From Polaromonas sp. JS666 (lineage in GTDB: Bacteria > Pseudomonadota > Gammaproteobacteria > Burkholderiales > Burkholderiaceae_C), in the NCBI RefSeq assembly GCF_900103405.1, contig NZ_FNHX01000008.1, positions 62,001 to 126,000 on the forward strand: 64,000 nucleotides of DNA, written 5' to 3'. Positions 33,298-42,784 of the stretch are shown here, one piece after another. Position 1 is the first letter of the stretch. Every line of letters starts with the position of its first letter. A program made the translations under genes and the position numbers. The notes below the pieces were generated by a model that was not told the origin of the DNA, searched no databases, and worked only from the letters and a program-made list of their open reading frames with translations.

Positions 33298-36200
33298 TTA
33301 TTCCCCGGTCTGCGCCGGGGCGGGGCTTTCGCCGTGCCGGCCGCGCAATCGCCTGCTGGTGCGCCGGACGAAGTGCTCCAGGTCGTCGATATAGGTGAAT
33401 ACCGCGGGCACCACCAGCAGGCTGAGCACGGTCGAGGTGATCAGGCCGCCGATCACGGCGATCGACATCGGCGAGCGAAAGCTCGGGTCGGCCGCGCCCA
33501 GGCCCAGCGCGATGGGCATCATGCCGGCGCCCATGGCCAGCGTGGTCATGATGATGGGCCGCGCGCGCTTGTGGCAGGCGTCCAGCAGCGCGTCCCAGCG
33601 CGACATATTGTGGTCGCGCCGCGCCACGATGGCGTATTCCACCAGCAGGATGGAGTTCTTGGTGGCGATGCCCATGAGCATGATCAGGCCGATCAGCGAG
33701 GGCATGGAAAAGCTCTTCTGTGCGATCAGCAGGCCGACGAAGGCGCCGCCCAGGGACAGCGGCAAGGCCGCCAGGATGGTCACCGGATGCAGGAAGTCCT
33801 TGAACAGCAGCACCAGCACGATGTAGATGCACAGCACACCGGTCAGCATGGCCAGGCCGAAGCTCGCGAACAGCTCGCCCATGACTTCTGCGTCGCCGAT
33901 TTCCACCACCTTGACACCCGCCGGCAGGTTCTTGATCGCCGGCAGGAGCTTGACCGCCTCGGTGATGTCGCCCAGGGCCCGGCCCGACAGTTCGATCTCG
34001 AACTTGACGTTGCGCGAGCGGTCGTAGCGGTCTATGACCGCCGGCCCGCCGGTGATTTCCAGCGTGGCCACCTGGCCCAGCATGACCGGGCCGACGCCGG
34101 GCTTGACGCTGGGCACGGCCAGGCGCTCCAGCACGCTCAGGTCTTTGCGGGCCGCGTCATCGAGCTTGACGACGATGGGCACCTGGCGCTGCGAGAGGTT
34201 GAGCTTGGGCAGCGATTCCTCGTAGTCGCCGACCGTCGCGATACGCAGCGTTTCCCCCATGGCCGCGCTGGTCACGCCCAGGTCGGCCGCTCGCGCGAAG
34301 TCCGGCTTGATGGCGATTTCAGGCCGTACCAGGCTGGCGCTCGATGAAATATTGCCCAGGCCGGGAATGGTCCGCAAATCTTTTTCCACCGCCATCGCGG
34401 CGGTCTGCAGGGCGTTGGCGTCCTCGGCCGTCAGCACCAGGATGTAGGCTTCGCCGGATCCGCCCAGGCCGACCTTGCTGCGCACGCCGGGCAAGGATTC
34501 CAGGGCCGCGCGCATTTTGTTTTCAATGCCCTGCTTGCGCGGGCGTTCGTTGCGTTCATCGAGCAGCACGGTCAGCGTGGCCTTGCGGGTTTCCGCCGAG
34601 CCCTGCATGGCGAAGGGATCGCCGCCGGCCGTGCCCCCGCCTATGGTGGTGTAGACGTTCTTGACGTGCTCGACCTTGCTGATGAGCTGGCGCGCGTGCT
34701 CGGCCGAGGCCCTGGTCTGCGCCAGCGTCGCGCCGGGCGGCAACTCCAGGTAGACCTGGGTCTGCGAGTTGTCGTCGGGCGGAATGAAACCCGTGGGCAG
34801 CAGCGGAACCAGCGCCACCGAGCCAAAGAAAAACAGCGTGGCCATGGCCATGGTCTTCACGCGGTGATGCAGGCACCAGGTAGCGGCCCGCATGTACCAC
34901 CGCATCCAGCCTGGGTCGGTGTGTGTGCCCACCACGGGCTTGAGGATGTAGGCCGCCATCATGGGCGTGAGCACCCGCGCCACCACCAGCGAGGCGAACA
35001 CGGCCAGCGAGGCCGTCCAGCCGAACTGCTTGAAGAATTTTCCGGCCACGCCGCTCATGAAGGCGGTGGGCAGGAACACAGCGATCAGGGTGAAGGTGGT
35101 GGCAATCACCGCCAGGCCGATTTCGTCGGCCGCTTCCATTGCGGCCTCATAGGGCGTTTTTCCCATGCGCAGGTGGCGCACGATGTTTTCCACCTCGACG
35201 ATGGCGTCGTCCACCAGGATGCCTATCACCAGCGACAGCGCCAGCAGGGTGATCACATTGATGGAAAAGCCCAGCAGGTGCATGCCGATGAAGGCCGGGA
35301 TTACCGACAAAGGCAGTGCCACCGCGGAGACGAAGGTGGCGCGCCAGTCGCGCAGGAACAGCCACACCACCAGCACGGCCAGGATGCCGCCCTCGTAGAG
35401 CAGGTGCATGGAGCCGTCGTACTCCTCCTGCACCGGCTGGACGAAATTGAAAGCCTCCACGAGTTCCACGTCGGGGTATTGCCGCTTGAGTTCGGCCAGC
35501 GCGGCCTGCACGGCGGCACCCACCGCGACCTCGCTTTCGCCGCGGCTGCGCGAGACCTCGAACCCGACCACGGGTTTGCCGTCCAGCAGCGCGGCCGCGC
35601 GCGGCTCGGCGGTGGTGTCGGACACGGTGGCGACCTGGTCCAGCCGTATGCGCCGGCCGTCGCTCAGGGCCAGCTCGATTCCGGCCAGCTCCGCGGCCGA
35701 CTTCACTGTCGCCAGGGTGCGCATGGGCTGCTCGCTGCCGCCCAGGTCGGCGCGCCCGCCCGCGCTTTCCGTCTGCACCTGGCGCAGCTGGCGCGAGATG
35801 TCGGACGCCGTGGCGCCCAGGGCCTGCAGGCGCGACGGGTCCAGCGCCACGCGCACCTCGCGCGAGACGCCGCCCACGCGGTTGACCGCGCCCACACCGC
35901 GCACCGCCAGCAGCTTGCGCGAGACGTCGTTGTCGACGAACCAGGACAGCGCCTCCTCGTCCATGCGCGGCGAACGGATGGTGAAGGCCAGCACCGGCTG
36001 GCCGGCCAGGTCCATCTTGGAGACCACCGGTTCGCGCACGTCGGCGGGCAGTTCGCTGCGCACCTTGGATACGGCGGCGCGCACGTCATCCACGGCTTCC
36101 TGCACGGGTTTTTCGAGCCGGAACTCGGCCGTGATGGTGGCGCCGCCGTCCTGCACCTTGGTATAGATGTGTTTGAGGCCCTGCACCGTGGCGATGGAAT

Positions 36201-36405
36201 TTTCCAGCTTGCGCGCCACTTCGGTTTCAAGCTGGGCGGGCGCCGCGCCCGGCAGCGAAGCCGACACCGTCACCGTGGGCAGGTCGATGTCGGGAAAGTT
36301 CTGCACCTTCATCGCCTTGAAGGACAGCATGCCGGCAAAGGTCAGCAGCACAAACAGCATGACCGCCGGAATCGGGTTCTTGATCGACCAGGAGGAGACA
36401 TTCAT
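33298..36405 (-). CDS. RND efflux pump inner-membrane transporter (HAE1/AcrB family)
   Basis: A 1035-residue proton-driven exporter. It starts with the usual MNVSSWSIKNPIPAVMLFVLLTFAGML helix, followed by the porter domains. The hydrophobic core includes LALSLVIGILVDDAIVEVENIVRH with the paired Asp of TM4. A second TM block ends near PIALGLGAADPSFRSPM and LVVPAVFTYIDDL. The order of domains and the length match HAE1 pumps. It is the last gene of the operon TetR - outer-membrane lipoprotein - adaptor - pump. The substrate is unknown; such operons export drugs, solvents or heavy-metal chelates. Confidence 0.95.
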   Translation of the reverse strand: MNVSSWSIKNPIPAVMLFVLLTFAGMLSFKAMKVQNFPDIDLPTVTVSASLPGAAPAQLETEVARKLENSIATVQGLKHIYTKVQDGGATITAEFRLEKPVQEAVDDVRAAVSKVRSELPADVREPVVSKMDLAGQPVLAFTIRSPRMDEEALSWFVDNDVSRKLLAVRGVGAVNRVGGVSREVRVALDPSRLQALGATASDISRQLRQVQTESAGGRADLGGSEQPMRTLATVKSAAELAGIELALSDGRRIRLDQVATVSDTTAEPRAAALLDGKPVVGFEVSRSRGESEVAVGAAVQAALAELKRQYPDVELVEAFNFVQPVQEEYDGSMHLLYEGGILAVLVVWLFLRDWRATFVSAVALPLSVIPAFIGMHLLGFSINVITLLALSLVIGILVDDAIVEVENIVRHLRMGKTPYEAAMEAADEIGLAVIATTFTLIAVFLPTAFMSGVAGKFFKQFGWTASLAVFASLVVARVLTPMMAAYILKPVVGTHTDPGWMRWYMRAATWCLHHRVKTMAMATLFFFGSVALVPLLPTGFIPPDDNSQTQVYLELPPGATLAQTRASAEHARQLISKVEHVKNVYTTIGGGTAGGDPFAMQGSAETRKATLTVLLDERNERPRKQGIENKMRAALESLPGVRSKVGLGGSGEAYILVLTAEDANALQTAAMAVEKDLRTIPGLGNISSSASLVRPEIAIKPDFARAADLGVTSAAMGETLRIATVGDYEESLPKLNLSQRQVPIVVKLDDAARKDLSVLERLAVPSVKPGVGPVMLGQVATLEITGGPAVIDRYDRSRNVKFEIELSGRALGDITEAVKLLPAIKNLPAGVKVVEIGDAEVMGELFASFGLAMLTGVLCIYIVLVLLFKDFLHPVTILAALPLSLGGAFVGLLIAQKSFSMPSLIGLIMLMGIATKNSILLVEYAIVARRDHNMSRWDALLDACHKRARPIIMTTLAMGAGMMPIALGLGAADPSFRSPMSIAVIGGLITSTVLSLLVVPAVFTYIDDLEHFVRRTSRRLRGRHGESPAPAQTGE

Positions 36406-36416
36406 GGGCCTGCTCC

Positions 36417-37580
36417 TTACTTGCTGGCGGCCGTCGCCGGCCTGGCGGAGGCCGGTGCGGCGGGGACGGCGTCGCTGACCCTGACCAGGTCGCCGTCGTT
36501 CAGGAAGCCCGCGCCGCTGACGATGATGCGCGCGTCCGCGGCCAGGCCGGACGTGATCTCGACCCGGTCGCCGGCCAGCCGGCCGGTCTGCACCTTGAGC
36601 TGGCTGATGCGATTGTCGGCATTGAGGCGAAACAGGTAGTTAAAGCCGTCGCGCACCACCAGCGCTGGCTGCGGCACGGTCAGCGCGGGCGTCTCGCCCA
36701 GCTCGAACTCCCCGCGCGCGAACATGCCGGCCTTGGCCGGCGACGCCATGCCGGCGGAAACCGGCAGGTCCACATAGACCAGCGCCGCGCGGGTTTGCGG
36801 GTCCACGCTGGGGGCGATCATGCGCACCCGCCCCTTGAGTTCGGCGCCGCTGGCGGCCACCACCCTGGCCGTGGTGCCGGCCTTGATGCGGCCCAGTTCG
36901 GCCGAAGTCACCTCCGCGCGCCACTCGAGGCGCCCGCCCCGTATCAGGCGGAACAGCTCGGTGCCCTGGGGCACCACCGAGCCCACCGTCGCGGTGCGCG
37001 CGGAGATCACGCCGCTGTCGGGCGCCAGCACCTGGGTGTTTTTGCCGCGCAGCTGCTGCGCGTCAAGCACGGCCTTGGCCGCCTCGACGCGCGCCTTGGC
37101 GGTCTGCTCGGCGGTGTTGTACTGGTTGATCTGCTGGTCGCTCAGCGCGCCCGAGCTGGCCAGGGTGCGCGCCCGCGCCGCGTTGTCGGCCGCGTCGGCC
37201 GCGTTGGCCTGTGCCTCGATCAGGTTGGCGCGGGCCTGCGCGGTGTCGGCCTGCACGCTATCGCCCGAGAACACCGCCAGCACCTGCCCGGCCTTGACCT
37301 GGTCGCCGACGTTGGCCTGCACCTGCACCAGCCGCAGGCCGTTGGACTCGGAGCCGATCACGGCCTCCTGCCAGGCCGTGATGTTGCCGTTGGCGCTGAG
37401 CCTGACCGGCAGGCTCATCTGCCGCGGCAGCGCCGTGGCGACGGTCAGGGCCGGCTTGGCGGTGGGCGGGGCATCGCCTTTGGCCTCCGAGCGGGAAAGG
37501 AAAAGGGCGGCGCCTCCCGCCACCAGCACGGCAGCGGCGATCAAGGCGATGGCAAAAGGGGTGGGCTTGAGTTTTGGCAT
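36417..37580 (-). CDS. RND pump periplasmic adaptor (membrane fusion protein)
   Basis: A 387-residue adaptor linking pump and outer-membrane channel. An N-terminal helix (PFAIALIAAAVLVAGGAALFL) anchors it. SNGNITAWQEAVIGSESNGLRLVQVQANVGDQVKAGQVLAVFSGD is the lipoyl-like hairpin start, a coiled-coil follows (ARANLIEAQANAADAADNAARARTLA), and the C-terminal half holds barrel and membrane-proximal domains. The ATG at 37578-37580 opens the anchor. It lies 11 bases before the pump gene and 48 bases after the outer-membrane gene, so the four genes form one unit. Confidence 0.95.
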   Translation of the reverse strand: MPKLKPTPFAIALIAAAVLVAGGAALFLSRSEAKGDAPPTAKPALTVATALPRQMSLPVRLSANGNITAWQEAVIGSESNGLRLVQVQANVGDQVKAGQVLAVFSGDSVQADTAQARANLIEAQANAADAADNAARARTLASSGALSDQQINQYNTAEQTAKARVEAAKAVLDAQQLRGKNTQVLAPDSGVISARTATVGSVVPQGTELFRLIRGGRLEWRAEVTSAELGRIKAGTTARVVAASGAELKGRVRMIAPSVDPQTRAALVYVDLPVSAGMASPAKAGMFARGEFELGETPALTVPQPALVVRDGFNYLFRLNADNRISQLKVQTGRLAGDRVEITSGLAADARIIVSGAGFLNDGDLVRVSDAVPAAPASARPATAASK

Positions 37581-37628
37581 GGTGTGCAAGGGCTCTGTCA
37601 AAGGTGGCGGAGTGATGGCGTGGCGGCC

Positions 37629-39158
37629 TCAGGGCGCGGTGATGGCGGCGGGGGTGAAGGGGGCGGGCACGTCCGACACCAGGGGCGGCACCGGCGGCTC
37701 GGCCGTGGTCCAGCCGCCGCCCAGCGCGCGGTACAGTGCCACCCAGGCGCTGCGGCGCTCGCGCTGCAGCGCGACCACATTGCTTTGCGCCGCCAGCAAG
37801 GTGCGGCGGGCGTCCTCAAGTTCGACCAGGCTGGCCAGCCCGCTCTTGTAGCGGGCCTCGGTGCCGGTGAAGGAGGCGCGGTAGCCTTGCGCGGCGACCA
37901 GCGCGTCCTCGTTGCGCTCGGCGGTGCTTTGCAGCTTGACCAGCGCTTCCTCCACCTCCTGCACGGCTTTGCGCACGCTGGCGCGGTACTGGGCCGCGGC
38001 GTCCTCATAGCGGGCCTTGGCGGCCTCCACATTGGCCTCGCTGGCGCCGCCGTCAAACAGCGGAACCGTCAGCTGCAGCGGCCCGACCGTCCAGGTGTCA
38101 AAACGCTGCTTGGAGGCGCTGGTGCGCGACTTGGTGGTGAACACCGAGCCGCTCAGGCTCAGCCTCGGAAAGCGTTGCGCGCGCGCGCTGCCCACTTCCA
38201 GGTGGGCCGCGTCCACCTCGCGCGCCGCGTTGAAGATGTCGGGCCGCTGGGCCAACACTTCGGCGGGCACGCTGATGACGGGCGCCATCGACTCCCGCGT
38301 CAGGTCGGCGGGCGCATCGGCCAGCTTTTGCCGCAGGGCGGGTTCCTCGAGGGCCGTGAGCGCCACCAATGACTTGATGTCCAGGTCGCACAGCGTGCGC
38401 TGCTGGATGGCGTTGCCGTGCCCTTCCGCGGCGCTGGCCCGGGCCAATGCCGCGGTGGCGGGTGCCTGGAAGCCGGCCTTGGTGCTCAGCTCCGAGAGCC
38501 GCGCGGTTTCGGCCCGCGAGGCGGCGTCGGCGCGCGCGACCTCCAGCAGTTTTTCGCAGGCGCGCAGGCTGTAATACTGCGTTGCGACTTCGGCGGCAAC
38601 CGAGACGCGCGCCGCATGCCACAAGGCCTGCGAGCCGTCAAAGCGCTGCTGGTCGGCATCCCGGCTGGCCGCATACTGGCCGAACAGGTCGATTTCCCAG
38701 GACGCCTGCAGGCCCGCCTCCAATGTCGTGGTGATCGGCGGCGTCGCCCGGTTCACCGGGGCCGAGCGCCCGCGGCTGGCGCTGCCGATGGCGTCCAGCG
38801 TGGGCAGCATGGCCGCGCCGGAAGCCACGCGCGAAGCCCGCGCCTGCTCGATGTTGGAGCGCGCCGTCGAGACGCTGGGGCTGACGGCTTCGGCCGCCAT
38901 GATCAATTCCACCAGCAGCGGGTCGTTTTGTTGCTCCCACCAGCGGGACAGCCCGGCCAGGCTGCCGTCGTGGGGCAAGGCCGCGGTGGTGCCCGGCACG
39001 GCAGCCGGCAGGGGTGCCTGCCACTGCGTCGGGATAGGGGCTGCCGGCGTGTTGTGGGCCACGTCCGTGGCGCAGCCGGCCAGCAGCACTGCACAGGCGG
39101 CCACAAACCCCAATGCCGACAGGCGGGACGGCTTGCGCCGGGAATCAGGTTTTTTCAT
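37629..39158 (-). CDS. Outer-membrane efflux lipoprotein of NodT type
   Basis: A 509-residue TolC/NodT family channel protein. The signal ends in LLAGC, so it is a lipoprotein anchored in the outer membrane. Two repeats of helical and beta-barrel segments are recognisable: LGLTASAAM... in the first and VSVPAEVLAQRPDIFNAAREVDAAHLEVGSARAQRFPRLSLSGS in the second. The latter, with RPDI and the AR-A-FP region, is the family signature. It completes the tripartite pump. Its start overlaps the end of the TetR gene by 14 bases, so regulator and pump are translationally coupled. Confidence 0.9.
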   Translation of the reverse strand: MKKPDSRRKPSRLSALGFVAACAVLLAGCATDVAHNTPAAPIPTQWQAPLPAAVPGTTAALPHDGSLAGLSRWWEQQNDPLLVELIMAAEAVSPSVSTARSNIEQARASRVASGAAMLPTLDAIGSASRGRSAPVNRATPPITTTLEAGLQASWEIDLFGQYAASRDADQQRFDGSQALWHAARVSVAAEVATQYYSLRACEKLLEVARADAASRAETARLSELSTKAGFQAPATAALARASAAEGHGNAIQQRTLCDLDIKSLVALTALEEPALRQKLADAPADLTRESMAPVISVPAEVLAQRPDIFNAAREVDAAHLEVGSARAQRFPRLSLSGSVFTTKSRTSASKQRFDTWTVGPLQLTVPLFDGGASEANVEAAKARYEDAAAQYRASVRKAVQEVEEALVKLQSTAERNEDALVAAQGYRASFTGTEARYKSGLASLVELEDARRTLLAAQSNVVALQRERRSAWVALYRALGGGWTTAEPPVPPLVSDVPAPFTPAAITAP

Positions 39159-39903
39159 GGCTTGCGGTTTTCAGGTGCGGCATGCCGGCCGCGAGATGGT
39201 CGGGAAGGTGTTCGCGTCGCGCCGTTTCGACGGCGACCATGGCTTCGGCGTAGGCCACCAGGCTGGCGGCCCATTGCTCCACGGCGTCGGGTGTGCCGAA
39301 CAGCTGGGGCCGGATCGCATCCACCACCTCGCGGCTGATGAACATGTGGATGGCCAGGCCAGTGATGGAAAAGGCCAGCCTGTGCACCTCGTCGTCGGCC
39401 TTGGAAAGCCCCAGGTGGCGGCACAGCACCTTCACCAGGGCCGCGTGCGCGGGCTTGATGCCGTTGTCGATTTCTTCGGCCCACAGGCCCGTGGGCTCCA
39501 GCATCTCGCGAAAATGCAGCCGGGTCGACAGCTGCACCAGTTCGCCCTGGCGTAGAGGCTCCAGGAAACCCGAAAAAAACCCTTCCAGCGACTGGCGCAG
39601 CGTGAAGTTCGGCTGGTCGTACAGCGCGATGTCGTCGCGCGCGCTGCCCAGCGGTTCGGTGAAAACAGCGCGGTACAGCCCGGCCTTGTCGCCGAAGTAA
39701 TAGCTGATGGCCGCCACGTTGGCACCCGCGGCCTGGGCGATGTCGCGTATTGAGGTCTTGGCAAAACCCTTCTCGGAGAACAGGCGCAACGCCGCGTGAA
39801 GCAGGTGCGCCCTGGCGTGGGCGCCGTCGGAGCGCTGCTTGCGGGCTTCGCCTTCGGTGCCGGCGGCGCGCGAAACTGTTTTGGGGCGTGGATCGGCATT
39901 CAT
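39145..39903 (-). CDS. TetR family regulator of the efflux operon
   Basis: A 252-residue dimeric repressor of the TetR superfamily. The HTH region is LFSEKGFAKTSIRDIAQAAGANVAAISYYFGDKAGLYRAVF, at about 45-75, with GANVAAISYYF recognition-helix style. The C-terminal ligand domain contains FSITGLAIHMFISREVV and the DUF1956-like (CerR/YbiH) end. It is the first gene of the pump operon, and its stop lies within the start of the channel gene, so it probably autoregulates. A palindrome just upstream is the likely operator. The inducing ligand is unknown. Confidence 0.9.
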   Translation of the reverse strand: MNADPRPKTVSRAAGTEGEARKQRSDGAHARAHLLHAALRLFSEKGFAKTSIRDIAQAAGANVAAISYYFGDKAGLYRAVFTEPLGSARDDIALYDQPNFTLRQSLEGFFSGFLEPLRQGELVQLSTRLHFREMLEPTGLWAEEIDNGIKPAHAALVKVLCRHLGLSKADDEVHRLAFSITGLAIHMFISREVVDAIRPQLFGTPDAVEQWAASLVAYAEAMVAVETARREHLPDHLAAGMPHLKTASHEKT

Positions 39904-39926
39904 GTGCCCGCATTAGAGCACATGAG

Positions 39927-39960
39927 TCAAACAAATGATTGAATTAAATCAATCGTTTGA
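39927..39960. promoter_or_regulatory. Palindrome: candidate TetR operator, overlapping the glnE 3' end
   Basis: Arms CAAATGATTGA (39932-39942) and TCAATCGTTTG (39949-39959) pair in 10 of 11 positions around a 6-base spacer; the outer TCAAAC and GTTTGA add further symmetry. This lies 24 bases upstream of the TetR start codon, where TetR operators normally are. The right arm overlaps the stop codon of the glnE gene (TCA at 39949-39951), so the operator shares sequence with coding DNA. Confidence 0.65.
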
Positions 39961-42711
39961 TTTGAAAGTGGAAATCCACAGTTGCCGGATGGCGTCGCAC
40001 TCGGCTTGCAGCGCCGGCGGGCTGACCTGGGTCGGCTCCTCGTTGAGGCGGGCGCGGTGCTGCACGCGCCGCAGTTCGCGGTAGGCGGCGGCCGCGCGCT
40101 GGCCCACGCCGGGCGGCAGCAGGCCGGCGGCTTCGGCGCGCTGCAGCAGGGAGATGTTGCCCACGTTGGCGATCAGCTCCGGGTGCCGCGCGGATTCGGA
40201 CAGCACCAGGAACTGCACCGCGAACTCGGCGTCCACCATGCCGCCGGGGCTGTGTTTCACATCGAATTTGTCGCCCCGCACCGGACGGGCGCTGCGCACC
40301 TTCTCGCGCATGGCGACGATCTCGCTGCGCAGCGCCGCGGTATCGCGCGGGGCGGTGATGACGGTTTCGCGCACCTGGTCAAAGCGCTGGCGCAGCGAAT
40401 CGCCGCCGAGCACGCAGCGCGCGCGCGTCATGGCCTGGTGCTCCCAGGTCCAGGCGGTGTTGCTGCCGCGCTGCTGCTGGTAGCGGGTGTAGGCCTCGAA
40501 GCTGGTGACCAGCAGGCCCGAATTGCCGTTGGGGCGCAGGGCCGTATCGATCTCGAACAGGTCGCCTTCGCCGGTCTTGATGGTCAGCCAGTTGATCAGC
40601 TTGCGCACAAAGGCTGCATAAACCTCAGGCGCGCGTTCGTCCTCGTCCTCGTAAACGAACACGATGTCCAGGTCGCTGCCGTAGCCGAGCTCCTTGCCGC
40701 CCAGCTTGCCGTAGGCAATGATGGCGAACTGCGGCGTGTCGCGGTGGCGATTTTTCAGGCGCTGCCAGCACCAGCGCGCGGTGATATCCAGGATCGCTTC
40801 GGCCAGCGCGCTCAGGTCGTCGGCCACCTGCTCGACCGTGAGCACGCCTTCGAGGTCGCGCGCCAGCGTGCGAAAGACCTCGGCATGGTGGGCGCGGCGC
40901 AGCAGGTTCAGGCAGGTTTCCTCATCGTCCTCGCCGGTGCTGCGCAGGGCCGCCAGCCGCTGCTCCACGTCGCGGGCGAAAGCCGCGCCGTCAAAGCGTT
41001 CCTTGAGCAGCTCATCGCTGGCCAGCTCGTCGATCACGCCGGGATGCTGCAGCAGGTAGCGCGCGGGCCATTTGGCCGCGCCCAGCAGGCGCAGCAGGCG
41101 TTCATGCACGGCCGGCCGCTCCAGCAGCAGCGCCAGGTAGCTTTCGCGCCTGAGCAGGGGTTCTATCCAGTCGAGGATACGCACGGCGGCTTCTTCCGTC
41201 ACCGTACCCTCGGCCAGCCAGGCGGCGGTGCGCTGCACCAGCCGCGTCAGGCGTGCGCGCGAATCCTCGCGCAGGCCCAGCACGCGGGGATGCTGGCGCC
41301 ACAGCGCCAGGCGGGCGCGGAACTGTTCGGGCCATTGTTCCGACAGCTGCTCCAGCAGGTCGTCAAGCTGCTGCGGCGCGGCCTTGGCCTTGCCGCCGCA
41401 GCCCTTGCAGTCGGCTTTGCCGCCCAGCAGCTTGTCGAACTCGCCGGCCACCAGTTCGCGGTGCGCGTCGAGTTCGCTGAGAAAGGGGCAGCAATTGCCG
41501 TAGCCCAGTGTTTCCGCGATCCAGGCCAGGTCGTCGTCGCGCGTGGGCAGCACATGGGTCTGCTGGTCGTCCAGGTACTGGATGCGGTGCTCCACCCGGC
41601 GCAGGAAATCGTAGGCCCGCGCCAGCGCGTCGGCCGTTTCCTGCGGCATCAGGCCGGCGCGGGCCACGCGCTGCAGGGCGTCCACCGTGGGGCGGGTGCG
41701 CAACTCCGGGAACTGCCCGCCGCGCACCACCTGCAGCAGCTGCACGGTGAATTCGATTTCGCGTATGCCGCCGCGCGACATCTTGACGTCGTTGGCGCGC
41801 TCGGGGTGGCCGGCGCAGCGTTTGGCCGCATGCTCGCGGATCTGCCGGTGCAGCGTGCGCAGCGCGTCGAACACGTTGTAGTCGAGGTAGCGCCTGAACA
41901 CAAAGGGCAGCACCGGGCCGCGCAATGCCTGCGCGGCGCCGCTTTGCACGCAGGCCAGCGGTGCCACCACGCGGCTTTTGAGCCAGGCAAAACGTTCCCA
42001 CTCGCGGCCCTGCGCCTGGAAATATTCTTCCAGCGCGCTGAGCGAGACGGCGGCGGGGCCGGAATTGCCGTTGGGCCTGAGCGCCAGGTCCACCCGGAAA
42101 ACAAAGCCGTGCTCGGTGGCGTCGCCGATCAGGCTGTAGACCGCCTTGACCTGGTGCGCGAAGTATTCGTGGTTCGAGATCTGCCCGCGGCCGTCGCTGC
42201 GTCCGACGGTTTCACCGTGGTGGTCGTAGACATAGATCAGGTCGATGTCGCTGGAGACATTCAGTTCGCGCGCCCCCAGCTTGCCCATGCCGACCACCCA
42301 CATCCGGGCGCGTTCCCCGCCGGGGGCTTGCGGCGCGCCGTGCTGGGCGTCGAGCATGGCGCCCGACTCCCGCATGGCCACGTCGAGGGCCAGTTCCGCC
42401 AGTTCGGTCATGGCGCAGGTCACGACTTTCAGCGGTGCCTGGTCTTCGCTGGCGCCGTCGCAATCGAGCACCACCAGCCTTTCCATCACCAGCTGGCGCA
42501 ACACCCGCAGCGCGGCGCCGGTTTCCAGCCCCTGCGCCAGCAGGGCATCCAGGGCGGTCTGCATGCTTGCCCGAACGGGTGCGCCGGGGGGCAGCAGCGC
42601 AAGCCATTCGGCATAGCGGCGGCGCACGCGCTGGACAAAGCGGGAATAACCTGACGCGGCCGGCCCGGCGGCGGAGGGAGAGTCAGGGCTGGCGGTCAGG
42701 GCAACGGTCAT
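39949..42711 (-). CDS. glnE: Bifunctional glutamine synthetase adenylyltransferase/adenylyl-removing enzyme
   Basis: A 920-residue enzyme that adds AMP to glutamine synthetase and removes it, according to nitrogen status. Two nucleotidyltransferase-like domains are recognisable: GMGKLGARELNVSSDIDLIYVY in the N-terminal half and AYGKLGGKELGYGSDLDIVFVYED in the C-terminal half. A regulatory region lies between, with a coiled-coil and a PII-binding segment. The length fits the family (~940). Between about residues 425 and 440 there is an unusual CKGCGGK segment. It starts at ATG 42709-42711; a GTG lies one codon earlier. yhdP follows divergently after 73 bases. Confidence 0.95.
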   Translation of the reverse strand: MTVALTASPDSPSAAGPAASGYSRFVQRVRRRYAEWLALLPPGAPVRASMQTALDALLAQGLETGAALRVLRQLVMERLVVLDCDGASEDQAPLKVVTCAMTELAELALDVAMRESGAMLDAQHGAPQAPGGERARMWVVGMGKLGARELNVSSDIDLIYVYDHHGETVGRSDGRGQISNHEYFAHQVKAVYSLIGDATEHGFVFRVDLALRPNGNSGPAAVSLSALEEYFQAQGREWERFAWLKSRVVAPLACVQSGAAQALRGPVLPFVFRRYLDYNVFDALRTLHRQIREHAAKRCAGHPERANDVKMSRGGIREIEFTVQLLQVVRGGQFPELRTRPTVDALQRVARAGLMPQETADALARAYDFLRRVEHRIQYLDDQQTHVLPTRDDDLAWIAETLGYGNCCPFLSELDAHRELVAGEFDKLLGGKADCKGCGGKAKAAPQQLDDLLEQLSEQWPEQFRARLALWRQHPRVLGLREDSRARLTRLVQRTAAWLAEGTVTEEAAVRILDWIEPLLRRESYLALLLERPAVHERLLRLLGAAKWPARYLLQHPGVIDELASDELLKERFDGAAFARDVEQRLAALRSTGEDDEETCLNLLRRAHHAEVFRTLARDLEGVLTVEQVADDLSALAEAILDITARWCWQRLKNRHRDTPQFAIIAYGKLGGKELGYGSDLDIVFVYEDEDERAPEVYAAFVRKLINWLTIKTGEGDLFEIDTALRPNGNSGLLVTSFEAYTRYQQQRGSNTAWTWEHQAMTRARCVLGGDSLRQRFDQVRETVITAPRDTAALRSEIVAMREKVRSARPVRGDKFDVKHSPGGMVDAEFAVQFLVLSESARHPELIANVGNISLLQRAEAAGLLPPGVGQRAAAAYRELRRVQHRARLNEEPTQVSPPALQAECDAIRQLWISTFKSND

Positions 42712-42784
42712 CACACTACTTCACAAAACTTCATGGTCCCCCGCCGGACGGATAAGCGCCCCGGCGGTCATAATTCTCTGGTCA

